Assembly (NCBI RefSeq): GCF_001183545.1
Contig: NZ_KQ236688.1
Coordinates: 1,207,149-1,271,148 of the forward strand
Origin: Cellvibrio sp. pealriver
GTDB lineage: Bacteria > Pseudomonadota > Gammaproteobacteria > Pseudomonadales > Cellvibrionaceae
Direction: 5' to 3'
Length of the DNA stretch: 64,000 bases
The notes below the pieces were generated by a model that did no database searches, was not told where the DNA came from, and saw nothing but the letters and a program-made list of their open reading frames with translations. The position numbers and the translations under genes are program-made. This document shows positions 46,766 through 54,842 of this stretch, in pieces (position 1 is the stretch's first letter; each line of letters opens with the position of its first letter).

Positions 46766-47455
46766 ATGAGCAAAATCTTGATTATTGATGACGAACCCCA
46801 AATTCGTCGCTTCCTACAAATCGGTCTGACTGCACAAGGTTATGTTATCCGTGAGGCTGACAATGGCCGTCAGGGGCTGACTATCGCTGCAGAAGAATCA
46901 CCGGATCTGATCATTTTGGATATGGGCTTGCCTGATCTTGATGGCCAGGTCGTTCTGAAGAAATTGCGCGATTTTTTTCATCAACCTATCATCGTTTTAT
47001 CAGTGCGAAATCGTGAATCAGAAATTGTGCAAGCTCTTGACCAGGGCGCTAACGATTACGTGGTAAAACCATTTGGTATTCAGGAATTATTGGCGCGCAT
47101 TAGAGGCTTGATAAAAGCATTTGGGCCAAGCGTAGAAAGTGTGCACAAATTTCAGGATGAGCGTGTGCTGATTGATTTGCAGGAGCGCAAACTGGTTGTG
47201 GAAGGCGAAGTCGCAAAACTGTCGCGCAAAGAGTTTGAGTTGTTAAAGCGGCTCATTAATAACGCAGGCCGATTGGTAACCCAACAACAATTATTACGCG
47301 AAATTTGGGGCGGAACCCATGTAGAGGATACCCATTATTTGCGTATTTTTATTGCGCGCTTACGCACCAAGTTAGGTGATGATCCTTCCAACCCCCGCTA
47401 CATCGAAACAGAACCAGGTGTTGGTTATCGTTTTTTGCCCAGTGTTGAAAATTAA
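46766..47455 (+). CDS. kdpE: KdpE-like response regulator (OmpR family)
   Basis: A 229-residue protein: receiver domain (1-120) with phosphoacceptor Asp52 (LIILDMGLPDLDG), Asp8/Asp9 (IIDDEPQIRR) and Lys in NDYVVKPFG; then a winged-helix DNA-binding domain (about 130-229) with LSRKEFELLKRL and RLRTKLGDDPSNPRYIETEPGVGYR typical of OmpR/KdpE. It is probably phosphorylated by the kinase just upstream. Start 46766 has GGAG five bases before it. Its target promoter is likely that of trkH in this operon, which is inference. Confidence 0.93.
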   Translation: MSKILIIDDEPQIRRFLQIGLTAQGYVIREADNGRQGLTIAAEESPDLIILDMGLPDLDGQVVLKKLRDFFHQPIIVLSVRNRESEIVQALDQGANDYVVKPFGIQELLARIRGLIKAFGPSVESVHKFQDERVLIDLQERKLVVEGEVAKLSRKEFELLKRLINNAGRLVTQQQLLREIWGGTHVEDTHYLRIFIARLRTKLGDDPSNPRYIETEPGVGYRFLPSVEN

Positions 47456-47460
47456 TTCTC

Positions 47461-47498
47461 AAAAATAAAAATGCTCGCGACCAAACGTGGCCGCGAGC
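47461..47498 (-). terminator. Convergent hairpin terminator
   Basis: GCTCGCG (47473-47479) pairs with CGCGAGC (47492-47498). On the minus strand it is followed by T-rich bases (the A-rich stretch 47461-47470), so it mainly ends the beta-helix gene; on the plus strand it may slow kdpE transcripts. Confidence 0.65.
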
Positions 47499-47552
47499 GG
47501 TTGTAACTACATCCTGTACACACACATCTAAAGCTAAACACATCGACCAATC

Positions 47553-47588
47553 AAACACATTCTTTCACTTAAACACATTCTTTCGCTA
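47553..47588. repeat. Two tandem 18-bp copies
   Basis: AAACACATTCTTTCACTT (47553-47570) is followed directly by AAACACATTCTTTCGCTA (47571-47588), differing at two bases. It sits five bases past the stop of the beta-helix gene (downstream on the minus strand) in a short intergenic stretch. Confidence 0.7.
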
Positions 47589-47592
47589 TTGG

Positions 47593-48597
47593 TTAACGAC
47601 AAATAGCACCTATATTTTCTACCAAACCAGATGTAGCCTCGCTAATGCATCCGTGTTTGTTGTTAATAAATTGCGCACCTACCAACATGTTATTAATACA
47701 TGATGCATCGTTTGCCAAAACTCCCATGCCACCTGAGCGCGAGATAACCACTCCGGTAAAGGTGTTTCCCGTTGCAGCAGTCGTTGGGTCTGTATTGACT
47801 TGCGCAAGGAAAATTCCGTGCTGTACGTTATCGCGGATATGCAAATTAGTGAATGAATTATCCAGCGAGTCACGCATGAAAATTCCTACTGTGCGATTAT
47901 CTGCAATGGTCACATCATAAAATTTATTGTTGTTAAATTTTATGTCAGTTGAAATACCGGCCGCTTTGTTTCCGTATAGATGAATACCTGAGAAGGTACT
48001 GTCTTCGGTTTCATATCCGGCAAGGCCATCAAACTCATTGTCATAAGATGTGTAATCACGAATGGTTAAGCGACGGCACCCAAGCTCGGTTACTAACCCT
48101 CCGGACATAGCGCCAAACACCGTCACCGATTGCACAGTGCAATCAACACAACGACGAATACTAATGCCGTTGTTGCGCAGTGGAAATTCGTTGCTGCAGG
48201 GGCCGCCCATGCATTCAGAGGTTTGGTTTGCGCGGTTGCCATCGATCATTAATTCTTTCACGCGAATATGGCGAACGGCTCGGCTGGGGATATTTTCCGT
48301 AGTGCCCATGACAATGACGGGAGCATTAATATTATTAGCAAGGCGCAATAAACTGGCGGGCCCCATGCCGCGCAAGCTAATATTGTTTCGGTCAATAACG
48401 ATAGGATGTGTACATACATAGGTTCCTGCAGACAGCACTACTTCGCCGCCTTCGGCAGGTAATTTATTGATGGCATTTTGAATTGCGGTACAGGTTTTTT
48501 CCTTGACGATTTCTGTTGCCGAAGCAAAAGTAGATACACACATCATCAACACGATCAGCAATGTCCATACAGCGTGTGTGCTAGGTTTCGTTTTCAT
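47593..48597 (-). CDS. Secreted right-handed beta-helix protein
   Basis: A 334-residue protein. Residues about 1-27 are a signal peptide (MKTKPSTHAVWTLLIVLMMC, cleavage after FASA). The mature part is a parallel beta-helix of the pectate-lyase superfamily: repeats rich in Asn, Gly, Ile and Val (VTVFGAMSGGLV, DFDGLAGYETEDSTF-type steps, NNNKFYDVTIADNRTVGI). Ten or so Cys residues, including the pairs SECMGGPC and RCVDC, suggest disulfides in the periplasm or outside. Polysaccharide binding or cleavage is common for the fold, but no catalytic set is clear, so no activity is assigned. The ATG at 48597 has GAGG five bases upstream. Confidence 0.78.
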   Translation of the reverse strand: MKTKPSTHAVWTLLIVLMMCVSTFASATEIVKEKTCTAIQNAINKLPAEGGEVVLSAGTYVCTHPIVIDRNNISLRGMGPASLLRLANNINAPVIVMGTTENIPSRAVRHIRVKELMIDGNRANQTSECMGGPCSNEFPLRNNGISIRRCVDCTVQSVTVFGAMSGGLVTELGCRRLTIRDYTSYDNEFDGLAGYETEDSTFSGIHLYGNKAAGISTDIKFNNNKFYDVTIADNRTVGIFMRDSLDNSFTNLHIRDNVQHGIFLAQVNTDPTTAATGNTFTGVVISRSGGMGVLANDASCINNMLVGAQFINNKHGCISEATSGLVENIGAICR

Positions 48598-48751
48598 AGC
48601 AGCCTCACTTGAACACAAGAATCAATCTTGCATACTTGAAGCCTAGCTCTAAAAAAATCATCAACAATGAAAAAAGCGTCTTTAGCCAAAAAAAATCTAA
48701 TTTATATAACTGACCAAATTGGCGGCCATATAGAGTGTGTATTCCAGAAAC

Positions 48752-48778
48752 ACAAAAGGAGCCAAAGGCTCCTTTTGT
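48752..48778. terminator. Terminator (mostly for the minus strand)
   Basis: ACAAAAGGAGCC (48752-48763) and GGCTCCTTTTGT (48767-48778) are a perfect 12-bp stem with a three-base loop. It lies 27 bases after the stop of the small membrane protein gene. Confidence 0.8.
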
Positions 48779-48805
48779 CACACTGCAGTTTTATAAACTG
48801 AGTCA

Positions 48806-49171
48806 CTACTCTGCTTTAGGCATAAGCGGGTTACAGTTTTTAATGGTTACTCTGCCCTCCAGCAAATTGCCTTTGGAGTACTCACTGAAAATGCAGGTGT
48901 TATTTTCCGGGTTGTAATTTTCAATCCACAGGTTGTCATCTTTCCAGGTTGCCTGAATGTGCATTTGGCCTTTGGGAACCTCAATAGACATAACACCGCC
49001 GTAGTTTTTGACAAAGTGTTGCTCGTAATGGAAAAAGTACATCAACCATCCAATCAACAGCACTGCCAAGCCACCTATCAACCCTGCTTTCCAGCGCAGA
49101 TAGCGGCCAACACCCCAAAACACAAATACGGCAACACTGATAACAGCAATCCAGTACAGATATGTAATCAC
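48806..49171 (-). CDS. Small unknown membrane protein
   Basis: A 121-residue protein with two N-terminal membrane segments (about 3-20 and 30-46) and a C-terminal domain of about 70 residues containing two Cys (NNTCIFSEY and IKNCNPL), which could form a disulfide if the domain faces the periplasm. I do not recognise the family. It is followed by a terminator and preceded, 24 bases away, by the stop of the cyclophilin gene, so both may be one transcript. Confidence 0.62.
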   Translation of the reverse strand: MITYLYWIAVISVAVFVFWGVGRYLRWKAGLIGGLAVLLIGWLMYFFHYEQHFVKNYGGVMSIEVPKGQMHIQATWKDDNLWIENYNPENNTCIFSEYSKGNLLEGRVTIKNCNPLMPKAE

Positions 49172-49195
49172 AAGCCTTCCCTCACGGTCGTTGAA

Positions 49196-50029
49196 TTAGC
49201 CCTTATTCAACAGGCTTTTGCGCCCCAGTGCAACCAAGCCGAGTGCCAATAAGCTGAGCAAGCCCAGGCTGCCACTGCCGCCATCGTCTTTGTCGTCTTT
49301 TTGGTTGATCAAGGTATTTTTGGCTGGATTCAAGCTTGATGCAGTATCAGGATCGGCATTCAGTACGACAATGTTTTCAATCAAGGCCAGATTGGCACCA
49401 GTGACAGGTTTGTTGGCTACCTGATCTGCTGCCGAATAATCGCGCAGAGGGAAACCCTCAAATATGCCTACATTGAAGCGGCTAAGCGCTGCAATCGCAT
49501 CCACTACTACCATTCCTTCACCCACTACTTGACCGAAGACGCTAAAGCCGCCGTTGTTAGTGTCCAGCACATAACCATGGCTTTTGTCGGTCGCATTTTT
49601 ATCATTGAGGTTGATAAACCACTGGTTGGTGGCAGAGTTGGGGTTGCCACCTAATTTTGCCATGGCAATAGTGCCGCGCAGGTTTGAATAAACGGGTTCG
49701 TTTTCAACTGCCGCATTTTGGGATACTGCCACTAATGGCAGCTCACCGTTGAACTTATATCCGCCGCCTTGAATAACAAAATCTTTCACCGAGCGATGCA
49801 CGATGGTGTTTTTGTATGCTTCGGCATTCACGTACGCCAGGAAGTTGGCAACGGTTTTAGGAGTCGTTTTATCAAACAGATTAACTTCAAAATCGCCCAA
49901 TACAGTTTGGAACTGGACAGTAGTGGCGCTTGCCGCTTGAGTCATGAACAGGCCTGCACTCAGGCACGCGACCGATAAAGTACTTTTGAGCCAGCTGGCT
50001 GGATTGGCAACATTGAATGAAGAACGCAT
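49196..50029 (-). CDS. Cyclophilin-type prolyl isomerase with GlyGly-CTERM-like tail
   Basis: A 277-residue exported protein. The signal peptide spans about 1-35 (ends QAASA). The cyclophilin domain (about 37-215) has TVANFLAYV, FVIQGGGY, GTIAMAKLGGNPNSATNQWFINL and GFSVFGQVVGEGM, close to bacterial PpiA/PpiB. After a Lys/Asp-rich linker comes GGSGSLGLLSLLALGLVALGRK, a Gly-Ser start, a hydrophobic helix and a basic end, which matches the GlyGly-CTERM sorting signal cut by rhombosortase (family knowledge). So it may be anchored and then released at the surface. The ATG at 50029 is chosen; a frame from 50053 adds eight residues. Confidence 0.83.
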   Translation of the reverse strand: MRSSFNVANPASWLKSTLSVACLSAGLFMTQAASATTVQFQTVLGDFEVNLFDKTTPKTVANFLAYVNAEAYKNTIVHRSVKDFVIQGGGYKFNGELPLVAVSQNAAVENEPVYSNLRGTIAMAKLGGNPNSATNQWFINLNDKNATDKSHGYVLDTNNGGFSVFGQVVGEGMVVVDAIAALSRFNVGIFEGFPLRDYSAADQVANKPVTGANLALIENIVVLNADPDTASSLNPAKNTLINQKDDKDDGGSGSLGLLSLLALGLVALGRKSLLNKG

Positions 50030-50190
50030 GGTCGATAAACCTCTAATTATCAATTAACTGGCACAAGCGAATGCGATTGTTGCCATGAAAAAAACCTTCA
50101 AGCCCAAGGGCTGTGGAATCTTATCCTGACTCCCCTTACCTAAACACCTGAAATTTGTTGGATTTTGTAATACGCACCGGATTTATGACG

Positions 50191-51168
50191 CTAATCCTCG
50201 TCACCTGATTTTTTCCAATGGCCATTCGCTTGGGGTTTGACTTCATAACGAGCCCATTGGCGAAATTCTGCGCGAAGGCAAATGCCCGTGGCGTAGCCGC
50301 CGTCTCCAGCGACAACTTTATATATCACCTGGTCTTTACTGGCATCGGTGCTGTTGGCGGCGTCTACGACCTGACGGACACTCCACAAGTTCCCCAGCTT
50401 GCCATTGCTGTAGTAATGCCCGGCAACAATTTGTTCAGGGTGGGTGATATTTTTCTCCGCATGTTGTTTTGCTAACTCCAACAATTGGGTCAGGTTTTCG
50501 GCAGTAATATCGACATAAGAGTTAAGTTGCTCCATCGCCGCAGAAAAATCTTCCTGGGTTAGTTCAAACTGCCGCTCGGCGGCAACAGCGGGTTTGGCAA
50601 TTTTCCGCCGCACAAGGTGTGCGGGATAACGCCGCCAGGGGAAAAATGCATTGAATAAAATGGCGACAAGCATGATCCACAGAACGTTAGTCAGGATCGG
50701 AAATACCAGATACCAATAGTCGAGCCGGTAGATTTCGGCCCCACCAATAACGGCAGCCAGAGCGGTCGCCCCACCCGGAGGGTGCATAGAGCGCGTGTAA
50801 TGCATAAGGCCGACGGCAAGACCCACCGCCAGTGCGGGTGTCCAGGTTTGGTCGGGGAATAATTGCTGGCAGCTGACCCCGATAAATGCCGACAGCAAAT
50901 GCCCTCCAATCACCGCCCAGGGTTGCGATAGCGCACCTTGAGGTACTGCAAAAAGCAGAACTGCCGTGGCTCCCATTGAGGTGACCATCAATAAGGTTCC
51001 TGCGGTATGCATAAAGCCGTCGGGAAAGCACCAGCGGGCACCCCAATAAACAGCCAAAATGCCCAGGAACGCGCCCACCGCCGAGATCATTTTCTCGCTA
51101 TGGCTAGTGGTGTTGCGCTCTATCCCGAAGAGTAAGCGGGTCTCATGCAGCCAATGTTTGAATGACAT
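50191..51168 (-). CDS. HPP-family membrane protein with C-terminal extension
   Basis: A 325-residue protein. The N-terminal half (about 25-185) has several membrane segments and the HPP signature MHPPGGATAL at about 130. The C-terminal half (about 190-325) is soluble, with helical repeats (QLNSYVDITAENLTQLLELAK) and a C-terminal strand region. HPP proteins are reported in plastids and bacteria and linked to nitrite transport, but function in bacteria is unclear. The ATG at 51168 is chosen with AGAGAG just upstream; the frame to 51243 adds a poor leader. It is divergent from the copper operon. Confidence 0.8.
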   Translation of the reverse strand: MSFKHWLHETRLLFGIERNTTSHSEKMISAVGAFLGILAVYWGARWCFPDGFMHTAGTLLMVTSMGATAVLLFAVPQGALSQPWAVIGGHLLSAFIGVSCQQLFPDQTWTPALAVGLAVGLMHYTRSMHPPGGATALAAVIGGAEIYRLDYWYLVFPILTNVLWIMLVAILFNAFFPWRRYPAHLVRRKIAKPAVAAERQFELTQEDFSAAMEQLNSYVDITAENLTQLLELAKQHAEKNITHPEQIVAGHYYSNGKLGNLWSVRQVVDAANSTDASKDQVIYKVVAGDGGYATGICLRAEFRQWARYEVKPQANGHWKKSGDED

Positions 51169-51259
51169 AACTCTCTTTACGCATCCTTTAAGCACCATAA
51201 AAGTGCGAAATCCTAGTGACTTAGGCCGCACCGTGCAAATCAAAACACCGTATTTTTTC

Positions 51260-51290
51260 TTGACCTTACCACGATGGTAACGCTTAACCT
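51260..51290 (+). promoter_or_regulatory. CueR-type copper-responsive promoter and operator
   Basis: TTGACC (51260-51265) and TAACCT (51285-51290) are separated by 19 bases, the long spacing of MerR-family promoters. The spacer holds the dyad TTACC-acga-TGGTAA. It closely resembles the E. coli copA promoter bound by CueR (from memory). It lies 55 bases before the CopZ-like gene. Confidence 0.85.
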
Positions 51291-51344
51291 TGGTTTATCT
51301 TGATCAATCCAAGCGTTTACCAAACCCGTACCGGAGAGTTCATC

Positions 51345-51542
51345 ATGTATAAATTTATCGTTACAACTATGACCTGTGGTGGTTGTGCAGCGGCTATTAC
51401 CCGCGCAATCCTGGGGGTTGATGCATCGGCAAGCGTAAAGGCAACACCGGCTAATCATTCAGTGGAAATAGAAAGCCGTTTGAGCCAAGGTGAAATTCTG
51501 GCGTTATTGGACGATGCTGGTTATCCCGCTCAACCGGTTTAA
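51345..51542 (+). CDS. copZ: CopZ-like copper chaperone (HMA domain)
   Basis: A 65-residue protein with a single heavy-metal-associated domain: the motif MTCGGC (TTMTCGGCAAAI) binds Cu(I) with two Cys, followed by the helix and strand pattern to GYPAQPV. It should deliver copper to the CopA ATPase encoded nine bases downstream. ATG 51345 has GGAGAG eight bases before it; a frame from 51300 overlaps the promoter region. First gene of the copper operon. Confidence 0.92.
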   Translation: MYKFIVTTMTCGGCAAAITRAILGVDASASVKATPANHSVEIESRLSQGEILALLDDAGYPAQPV

Positions 51543-51551
51543 GAGGTGATG

Positions 51552-53858
51552 ATGAAACATCATAGCGAAATCGATCTGGCGATTGAGGGGATGACCTGCG
51601 CATCCTGTGTTGCTCATGTTGAACGCGCGCTGGCCAAGGTTGATGGGGTTGAATCGGTTAGCGTCAATTTGACGACTGAGCGTGCGCATTTGAATCTGGC
51701 GAAAGCTGTGGCCAGTGAAGTGCTTATCCAAAAGGTTCAACAGGCGGGTTACAGCGCGCAGCTGATCGACCGCCAGCAGGCTTCCGATCGCACAGACTCC
51801 GCAGCCAAACACGAACAGGAGCGGCTTGCCCTCAAACAACAATTCCAGTTGAGCCTTGCGCTGACCTTGCCCGTGTTTTTATTGGAGATGGGCAGCCATG
51901 TCATACCTGCATTCCACCATTGGTTAATGGCCAATCTCGGCTGGTGGAATTGGTTGATACAGGCGGTTTTGACAACGCTGGTGATGTTCGGCCCCGGTAG
52001 GATGTTTTATTACAAAGGCCTGCCCGCCCTCGCCCGCTTTACACCTGATATGAATTCACTGGTTGCCTTAGGCAGCCTTGCCGCGTGGATGTATTCGTTA
52101 GTCGCTACCTTCGCCCCCGCGGCCTTACCCGCTGGCACCGTCAACGTGTATTACGAAGCAGCGGCAGTCATCGTCACACTCATCTTGCTCGGGCGCTTGA
52201 TGGAAGCTAATGCACGTGGCCGTACCAGCGATGCAATCGCCCAATTGGTAAAACTCCAACCGCAAACCGCAACCCGCGTACAGAATGGCAAAACCGATAT
52301 CGTTGAACTTGCCATTATCCAACCGGGCGAATACTTGCTGGTTCGCCCCGGAGAGCGGGTTCCATTGGATGGCGAGCTTGTGGAAGGCAGTTCTTTTATC
52401 GACGAATCCATGATGACCGGCGAACCTATTCCGGTGAAAAAATCCGTGGGCGACGAAGTGATCGGCGGCACGCTCAATACCACCGGCTCGTTTACCTATA
52501 AAGTCACGCGCACCGGTAAAGACACCTTACTCGCGCGCATTATTGATTTGGTTGAAAATGCCCAAAGCGGCAAATTACCCATACAAGCCTTGGTCGATAA
52601 AATTACCGGCTGGTTCGTGCCAGTAGTGATTGCGATTGCAGTAATCACCTTCATCCTCTGGTTTATCTTTGGGCCTGAACCTTCGCTGGGTTTTGCATTG
52701 GTTAATGCGGTAGCGGTGTTGATTATTGCCTGTCCCTGCGCAATGGGATTAGCGACACCCACCTCCATCATGGTGGGAACAGGCCGTGCAGCGACGATGG
52801 GATTGTTATTCCGCCGCGGCAGTGCACTGCAAGGCCTTGCCGACATCAAAACCATTGCGTTTGATAAAACCGGCACCTTAACCATAGGCAAACCACAACT
52901 GACCGATTTTGAAGTCGCGCCAGGTTTTGACAAAAACCAATTATTGTCGCTTGCACTCGCCGCCGAACAGCGCTCTGAACACCCGATTGCCCACGCGTTA
53001 ATTGACGCTGCACAGCAGTTGAATATTACGGCGGGTGAAGTGGAAATGTTTGAAGCTATTTCCGGTTCCGGTTTACGTGCGCGCATTTCCGGCCATGCAA
53101 TTTTGATTGGCGCGGATCGGCTATTTACACAACAAGTCGCACAACAAGCTACACAACAAAAAATCGATATCACACTGTTTTCGGCTGTAGCAGAAAAACT
53201 TGCCGATGAAGGCAAAACCCCCATTTACATGGCCGTAGATAACCAGATTGCCGCAGTGATGGCATTGGCCGACACTATCAAACCCGACGCTGTTGAATCA
53301 TTAACAGCACTGCATGAATTAGGTTTTAATATTGCGATGATTACCGGCGACAACCAGCGCACCGCGAATGCAATCGCAAAAAAATTGGGGATCGATACCG
53401 TTATTGCTGAAGTGTTGCCCGAACAAAAAGTGGATGCAGTAAAACAATTGCGCACTGAACATGGCAGCATTGCGTTTGTGGGTGATGGTATTAACGATGC
53501 ACCAGCCCTTGCAGAAGCTGATTTGGGTTTGGCAATTGGTACCGGAACTGATATCGCTATTGAAAGTGCGGATCTGGTATTAGTGAGTGGCGATTTGCAG
53601 GGAGTGCCCAAAAGTATTGGGCTGGCGCGCGCGACTATGCGTAACATCAAGCAAAATTTATTTTGGGCATTTGCGTATAACGCAGCACTGATTCCGTTAG
53701 CGGCAGGCGTGGCTTATCCGTTGTGGGGCGTATTGTTATCCCCCATGTTGGCTGCTGGTGCTATGGCACTATCGAGCGTATTTGTTGTCACCAATGCATT
53801 GCGGTTGCGTCGCTGGCAAGCTCCGCATATCGTTATGAAAAAAACAGGCCTGTCATGA
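51552..53858 (+). CDS. copA: Copper-exporting P1B-type ATPase
   Basis: A 768-residue inner-membrane pump. One N-terminal HMA domain ([16 protein letters not shown]), eight membrane helices, the actuator TGE (MMTGEPIPV), the copper-site CPC ([13 protein letters not shown]), the phosphorylated Asp in DKTGTLT, the SEHPIAHAL nucleotide motif with the HP dipeptide, and [17 protein letters not shown] plus HP marks Cu(I)/Ag(I) exporters. Possible starts are GTG 51546, ATG 51549 and ATG 51552; AAGAGG fits the last best. Its stop overlaps the regulator gene by four bases. Confidence 0.96.
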   Translation: MKHHSEIDLAIEGMTCASCVAHVERALAKVDGVESVSVNLTTERAHLNLAKAVASEVLIQKVQQAGYSAQLIDRQQASDRTDSAAKHEQERLALKQQFQLSLALTLPVFLLEMGSHVIPAFHHWLMANLGWWNWLIQAVLTTLVMFGPGRMFYYKGLPALARFTPDMNSLVALGSLAAWMYSLVATFAPAALPAGTVNVYYEAAAVIVTLILLGRLMEANARGRTSDAIAQLVKLQPQTATRVQNGKTDIVELAIIQPGEYLLVRPGERVPLDGELVEGSSFIDESMMTGEPIPVKKSVGDEVIGGTLNTTGSFTYKVTRTGKDTLLARIIDLVENAQSGKLPIQALVDKITGWFVPVVIAIAVITFILWFIFGPEPSLGFALVNAVAVLIIACPCAMGLATPTSIMVGTGRAATMGLLFRRGSALQGLADIKTIAFDKTGTLTIGKPQLTDFEVAPGFDKNQLLSLALAAEQRSEHPIAHALIDAAQQLNITAGEVEMFEAISGSGLRARISGHAILIGADRLFTQQVAQQATQQKIDITLFSAVAEKLADEGKTPIYMAVDNQIAAVMALADTIKPDAVESLTALHELGFNIAMITGDNQRTANAIAKKLGIDTVIAEVLPEQKVDAVKQLRTEHGSIAFVGDGINDAPALAEADLGLAIGTGTDIAIESADLVLVSGDLQGVPKSIGLARATMRNIKQNLFWAFAYNAALIPLAAGVAYPLWGVLLSPMLAAGAMALSSVFVVTNALRLRRWQAPHIVMKKTGLS

Positions 53859-54322
53859 ATAAACGTGCACAAAAACCAACTCTGGAATTAGCCGATGCCC
53901 ATGCACTGGGTTTGCACAGTATCGGCGAGGCGGCCAAATTAACGGGCCTGAGCACCAAAATGATCCGTCATTACGAATCATTGGGGTTGGTCAGTCCGAC
54001 GGATCGCACCTATGCAAATTATCGGGTTTATCAAACACGTGATATTCATTTGCTGCGTTTTATCAAAAGCGCGCGTGAGCTGGGTTTTTCAATGAAACAA
54101 ATTGCCGTGCTGACGAGTCTCTGGCAAAACTCTGGCCGCAGCAGTGCTGAAGTTAAAAAATTGGCATTGGAACATATTCAGGAGATGGACGAGCGCATCC
54201 AGTCATTACAACAAATGCGCAACGCATTAAATGATTTGGCGGGTCGTTGCCACGGCGATGATAAACCCGATTGCCCAATCCTTGATGCAATTGCTTGTAA
54301 TACATGCCACGGGGATCAATAA
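53855..54322 (+). CDS. cueR: CueR-type copper regulator (MerR family)
   Basis: A 155-residue protein. The MerR winged helix is [26 protein letters not shown], then the coiled coil (about 85-130), then the metal loop with C and C in [12 protein letters not shown], which matches the two-Cys Cu(I) site of CueR. The C-terminal tail adds CNTCHGDQ with two further Cys and a His. It should activate the promoter at 51260 when Cu(I) is bound. The ATG at 53855 overlaps the copA stop (ATGA). The longer frame from 53723 runs inside copA and is not used. So it would control its own operon. Confidence 0.94.
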   Translation: MNKRAQKPTLELADAHALGLHSIGEAAKLTGLSTKMIRHYESLGLVSPTDRTYANYRVYQTRDIHLLRFIKSARELGFSMKQIAVLTSLWQNSGRSSAEVKKLALEHIQEMDERIQSLQQMRNALNDLAGRCHGDDKPDCPILDAIACNTCHGDQ

Positions 54323-54329
54323 TCGCATT

Positions 54330-54722
54330 ATGAACAAGCACAAATATGTCCAACTGGTTATCGCGCTGTGTCTGTGGCTCCCGCTGCAGGCAATCGCGGG
54401 GCAATTGGTACATTGTGCGCAACTGGAAAGCCAGTTGAACATTACTGCTTCAACAACATCTGATGAAAACAATGCAAATGCTGATAACCAAACATCAAGC
54501 CCTTGCCATCAGAAGATTGATGTACCGGATGAGACGGTAAAAACCTGCAAACATTGCCAGTTTGTCTGTCATTTGCACTTTGCCATTCTGATTGATTCGT
54601 CATTTTCCAATGGCCACAGCGTTACATCACACCTGATCCCATTCAACCCTCTTTCACCTAAACAACCTTTGTTGCCTCAAATACAAAAGCCCCCGCGATT
54701 GATTTCTCATTTCTACGCTTAA
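54330..54722 (+). CDS. Exported Cys/His-rich protein of the copper region
   Basis: A 130-residue protein. The first 25 residues are a signal peptide (MNKHKYVQLVIALCLWLPLQAIAG). The mature part has CHQK, then CKHCQFVCHLH, a dense cluster of Cys and His that could bind copper in the periplasm, then a Pro/His tail. It recalls DUF2946/CopL-type small proteins near copper genes, but I cannot assign it. The start at 54330 is seven bases after the cueR stop; the upstream frame from 54231 lies inside cueR. Confidence 0.68.
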   Translation: MNKHKYVQLVIALCLWLPLQAIAGQLVHCAQLESQLNITASTTSDENNANADNQTSSPCHQKIDVPDETVKTCKHCQFVCHLHFAILIDSSFSNGHSVTSHLIPFNPLSPKQPLLPQIQKPPRLISHFYA

Positions 54723-54842
54723 CTTCAAACTTTTATTTCCAGGTTTAAATTCCGTTTTTATTGGATTTTTTATCTATTCATTGCAATCACTTGCAACAGC
54801 GATAATTGCAATAAAGAACCCACATTTTGTCAGGAAGAATTT

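Noticed and set aside
52496..53224. 242-residue minus-strand frame inside copA
   Set aside because: It is antisense to a well-supported ATPase; its Ser/Ala/Asn-rich sequence is typical of a reversed coding strand.
53225..53650. 141-residue minus-strand frame inside copA
   Set aside because: Antisense to copA with no recognisable motif.
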